7,217 nucleotides of DNA from Kiloniellales bacterium (GTDB taxonomy: Bacteria; Pseudomonadota; Alphaproteobacteria; Kiloniellales; JAKSDN01): NCBI GenBank assembly GCA_022360075.1, contig JAKSDN010000400.1, forward strand, positions 1 to 7,217, given 5' to 3'. A program made the position numbers and the translations under genes. The notes beneath the pieces were generated by a model. That model saw only the letters and a list, made by a program, of their open reading frames with translations. It had not been told where the DNA came from and did not search any database. Of this stretch, positions 6,003 through 7,217 are shown one piece after another. Position 1 is the stretch's first letter. The number at the start of each line of letters is the position of its first letter.

Positions 6003-6031
6003 GACCTGGCCGATCCCGCTCGCGTTTTCAT
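5999..6031 (-). other. Ten-codon leader ORF overlapping the epimerase start
   Basis: An ATG at 6031 has a strong purine-rich site just upstream (GAGGGGG, ending two bases before it) and encodes MKTRAGSARS. Its TGA stop overlaps the ATG of the epimerase in the four bases ATGA. The epimerase start itself has only CAGG three bases away, so ribosomes finishing the leader could restart on the epimerase. Such coupling is well known for overlapping genes. Whether this short frame is translated cannot be told from sequence alone. Confidence 0.4.
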
Positions 6032-6042
6032 CGCCCCCTCTC

Positions 6043-6054
6043 GCGCCATGGCGC
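6043..6054. promoter_or_regulatory. Perfect 12-bp palindrome at the epimerase transcription start region
   Basis: GCGCCATGGCGC reads the same on both strands and lies immediately downstream of the predicted epimerase -10 box, where a bound protein would block initiation. It may be an operator, but GC palindromes of this size also occur by chance in such DNA. Confidence 0.25.
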
Positions 6055-6055
6055 C

Positions 6056-6085
6056 AGTATGCGGCGGCGGCCCGAGGCCTGGCAA
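6056..6085 (-). promoter_or_regulatory. Candidate sigma70-like promoter of the epimerase gene
   Basis: On the minus strand TTGCCA (6085-6080, five of six matches) and CATACT (6061-6056, four of six) are 18 bases apart. The transcript would start near 6049, giving a short leader that carries the ten-codon ORF. Confidence 0.42.
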
Positions 6086-6111
6086 TGCGCGGCGGCCGGC
6101 CCGCGGCCCTG

Positions 6112-6139
6112 TTGCAACGGCGGTGCGGTGCCCTAAACT
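6112..6139 (+). promoter_or_regulatory. Candidate promoter giving a leaderless amidohydrolase transcript
   Basis: TTGCAA (6112-6117) and TAAACT (6134-6139), each four of six to consensus, are 16 bases apart. The expected start point falls at about 6145-6148, on or next to the ATG at 6148. That agrees with the absence of any ribosome binding site before this gene. The -35 box lies within the eight-base palindrome GTTGCAAC (6111-6118). Confidence 0.38.
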
Positions 6140-6147
6140 CGCTCGTC

Positions 6148-6984
6148 ATGTCGGATCGGGCATTCACCTTGGTGGAAGACTGCGAAGCCCTGCTCGGGCC
6201 GGACGAGCCGGAGCCGTTCGAGCGCGTCAACGAGGACGGACGCGCGCCGGCGCTGCTGCTCTGCGACCATGCGTCTTCCTTCATCCCGCGCGCCTTCGAC
6301 CGCCTCGGCCTCGACGAGGGTTGCCTGGCCCGGCACATCGCGCTGGACATCGGCGCCGCCGATGTGACGCGCCGGATCGCGCTGCAGCTCGATACGCCGG
6401 CGGTGCTGTCCCGCTTCTCGCGCCTGATCGTCGATCCCAACCGGACGCTCGATGCGCCGAGCCTGATTCCCGAGGAAAGCGACGGCATCGTGGTGCCGGG
6501 CAACCGCAACCTTTCGGCCGCCGCGCGCGAAGCCCGCATCCGCCTCTTCCATCAGGCCTATCACGGCGCCGTCGAGCAGATGCTGGCGCAGCTCATGGCG
6601 CGCGAGGCGGCCCGACAGCCAGGCCGCGGACCGGTCGTGGTCTCGATCCACAGCTTCACGCCGGTCATGGATGGCGTCGAGCGGCCTTGGCAGGTTGGCG
6701 TGCTCTGGAACCGCGACCCGCGCATGCCGCAGGCGGTGCTGGCCAAGCTGCGCGCCCTGGGTCTCTCGGTGGGCGATAACGAGCCTTATTCCGGACGCCA
6801 CGGCCACGGCTACACGCTGCACAGCCACGCCGAGCCCCGTGGGCTGGCGAACGTGCTGCTCGAGCTGCGTCAGGATCTGATCGACACGCACCGCGGCGCG
6901 GCCGAATGGGCGGCCTTGCTCGCCGATGTTCTGGAGGAGGTCATGAGCGATCCGGATCTGTTCACGATCGTGCATCGGCCATGA
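6148..6984 (+). CDS. N-formylglutamate amidohydrolase family protein
   Basis: This is a 278-residue soluble enzyme of the N-formylglutamate amidohydrolase family, zinc-dependent amide hydrolases whose textbook member HutG releases formate from N-formylglutamate in histidine breakdown. Visible conserved segments are [12 protein letters not shown] (39-50), [13 protein letters not shown] (61-73), [12 protein letters not shown] (88-99), [12 protein letters not shown] (165-176), VGVLWNRDP (183-191), GDNEPYSGR (209-217) and [21 protein letters not shown] (225-245). The histidines, aspartates and glutamates in these segments are the likely metal and catalytic residues. The frame is open far upstream into the epimerase region, but the protein character starts at the ATG at 6148, which lacks a ribosome binding site. 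Its stop overlaps the next start by ATGA, so it is coupled to a carboxylate-amine ligase. No hut gene is nearby, so the true substrate may be another formyl or acyl amide. Confidence 0.9.
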   Translation: MSDRAFTLVEDCEALLGPDEPEPFERVNEDGRAPALLLCDHASSFIPRAFDRLGLDEGCLARHIALDIGAADVTRRIALQLDTPAVLSRFSRLIVDPNRTLDAPSLIPEESDGIVVPGNRNLSAAAREARIRLFHQAYHGAVEQMLAQLMAREAARQPGRGPVVVSIHSFTPVMDGVERPWQVGVLWNRDPRMPQAVLAKLRALGLSVGDNEPYSGRHGHGYTLHSHAEPRGLANVLLELRQDLIDTHRGAAEWAALLADVLEEVMSDPDLFTIVHRP

Positions 6985-7217
6985 CGATCGCCGAGCCCAG
7001 CTTCACCGTTGGGATCGAGGAGGAGTACCTCCTGGTTGATCGCGAGAGCCGTGCCCTCGTGGTCGAGGCGCCGGACAGCCTGATGAGCGAGTGCGAGAAA
7101 CGGCTGGAGGGAAGGGTCAGTCCGGAGTTCCTGCAATCCCAGATCGAGATCGGCACCAGCAAGTGCGCCGACATCAAGGCCGCCGCCGCCGAGCTCGCCG
7201 AGCTGCGACGCACGGTG
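6981..7217 (+). CDS. Carboxylate-amine ligase, YbdK/GCS2 glutamate-cysteine ligase-like family (N-terminal part)
   Basis: The first 79 codons are present and the gene runs off the right edge. The start is the ATG inside the ATGA overlap with the amidohydrolase stop. Residues 8-20 ([13 protein letters not shown]) carry the glutamate-rich strand typical of the GCS2 family, where it helps bind metal and ATP. Residues 54-61 (QIEIGTSK) match the next conserved strand, where other members have a V-E-V/I-x-T pattern followed by C. The family makes amide bonds between a carboxylate and an amine using ATP. E. coli YbdK has weak glutamate-cysteine ligase activity and its physiological substrates are generally unknown. 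Tight coupling to an amidohydrolase suggests a shared pathway. The family assignment is firm from the N-terminus; the substrate is unknown. Confidence 0.88.
   Translation, partial: MTIAEPSFTVGIEEEYLLVDRESRALVVEAPDSLMSECEKRLEGRVSPEFLQSQIEIGTSKCADIKAAAAELAELRRTV

Noticed and set aside
6086..6110. GC-rich palindromic stretch around GGCCGGCC between the epimerase and amidohydrolase genes
   Set aside because: It is low-complexity GC sequence with several overlapping short self-complementary words, expected by chance, and no T-run or spacing that suggests a function.
6003..6539. A 179-residue N-terminal extension of the epimerase frame
   Set aside because: The frame is open, but the extension runs antisense through the amidohydrolase gene, and family members start at the MKPN position.
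4992..6779. A plus-strand open frame of 595 codons covering the epimerase and part of the amidohydrolase
   Set aside because: It is antisense to the epimerase and out of frame with the amidohydrolase. The translation lacks protein-like composition, and no ribosome binding site or homology pattern supports it.

Overview
The window is GC-rich chromosomal DNA with dense short-gap gene packing, four-base ATGA overlaps and alphaproteobacterial-type protein sequences, such as the PLPHPEIF segment of pyruvate kinase. I infer an alphaproteobacterium, perhaps Rhodospirillales-like; the sequence does not fix the genus. I see no RNA gene, mobile element, CRISPR array or integration scar. Every intergenic gap is under 300 bp.

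Layout, left to right. (1) 1-275, minus: the N-terminus of a membrane-anchored protein, probably a family GT51 transglycosylase / penicillin-binding protein. (2) 524-1465, plus: a RarD-type EamA permease. It diverges from gene 1 across a 248-bp gap containing two adjacent inverted repeats. (3) 4314-1507, minus: glycerate 2-kinase (MOFRL family) followed by pyruvate kinase, which converges on rarD. (4) 4848-4549, minus: a 99-residue protein that is only the DNA-binding half of a GntR regulator. Its upstream gap holds a good sigma70-like promoter whose -10 box overlaps an AT-rich inverted repeat. (5) 6002-4983, minus: 4-hydroxyproline 2-epimerase with both catalytic cysteines. A 10-codon leader ORF precedes it, and its stop codon overlaps the epimerase start. 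(6) 6148-6984, plus: an N-formylglutamate amidohydrolase-family enzyme, divergent from the epimerase and possibly leaderless. (7) 6981-7217, plus: the start of a YbdK/GCS2-type carboxylate-amine ligase, overlapping gene 6 by ATGA and running off the window.

How the genes may work together. Epimerase is the entry step of hydroxyproline catabolism, but no later enzyme of that route lies in the window. Glycerate 2-kinase and pyruvate kinase together take glycerate to 2-phosphoglycerate and, with enolase, to pyruvate. The same pairing occurs as ttuD-ttuE in the tartrate operon of Agrobacterium vitis. The amidohydrolase and carboxylate-amine ligase pair is the part least explained by known pathways. 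It contains one amide-hydrolysing and one amide-forming fold, with no hut genes beside it in the window, and it is the best candidate here for an uncharacterised pathway.

The core annotations rest on recognisable family motifs and are firm. Promoters, operators, stem-loops and the two 10-codon ORFs are read by eye from sequence and are tentative.
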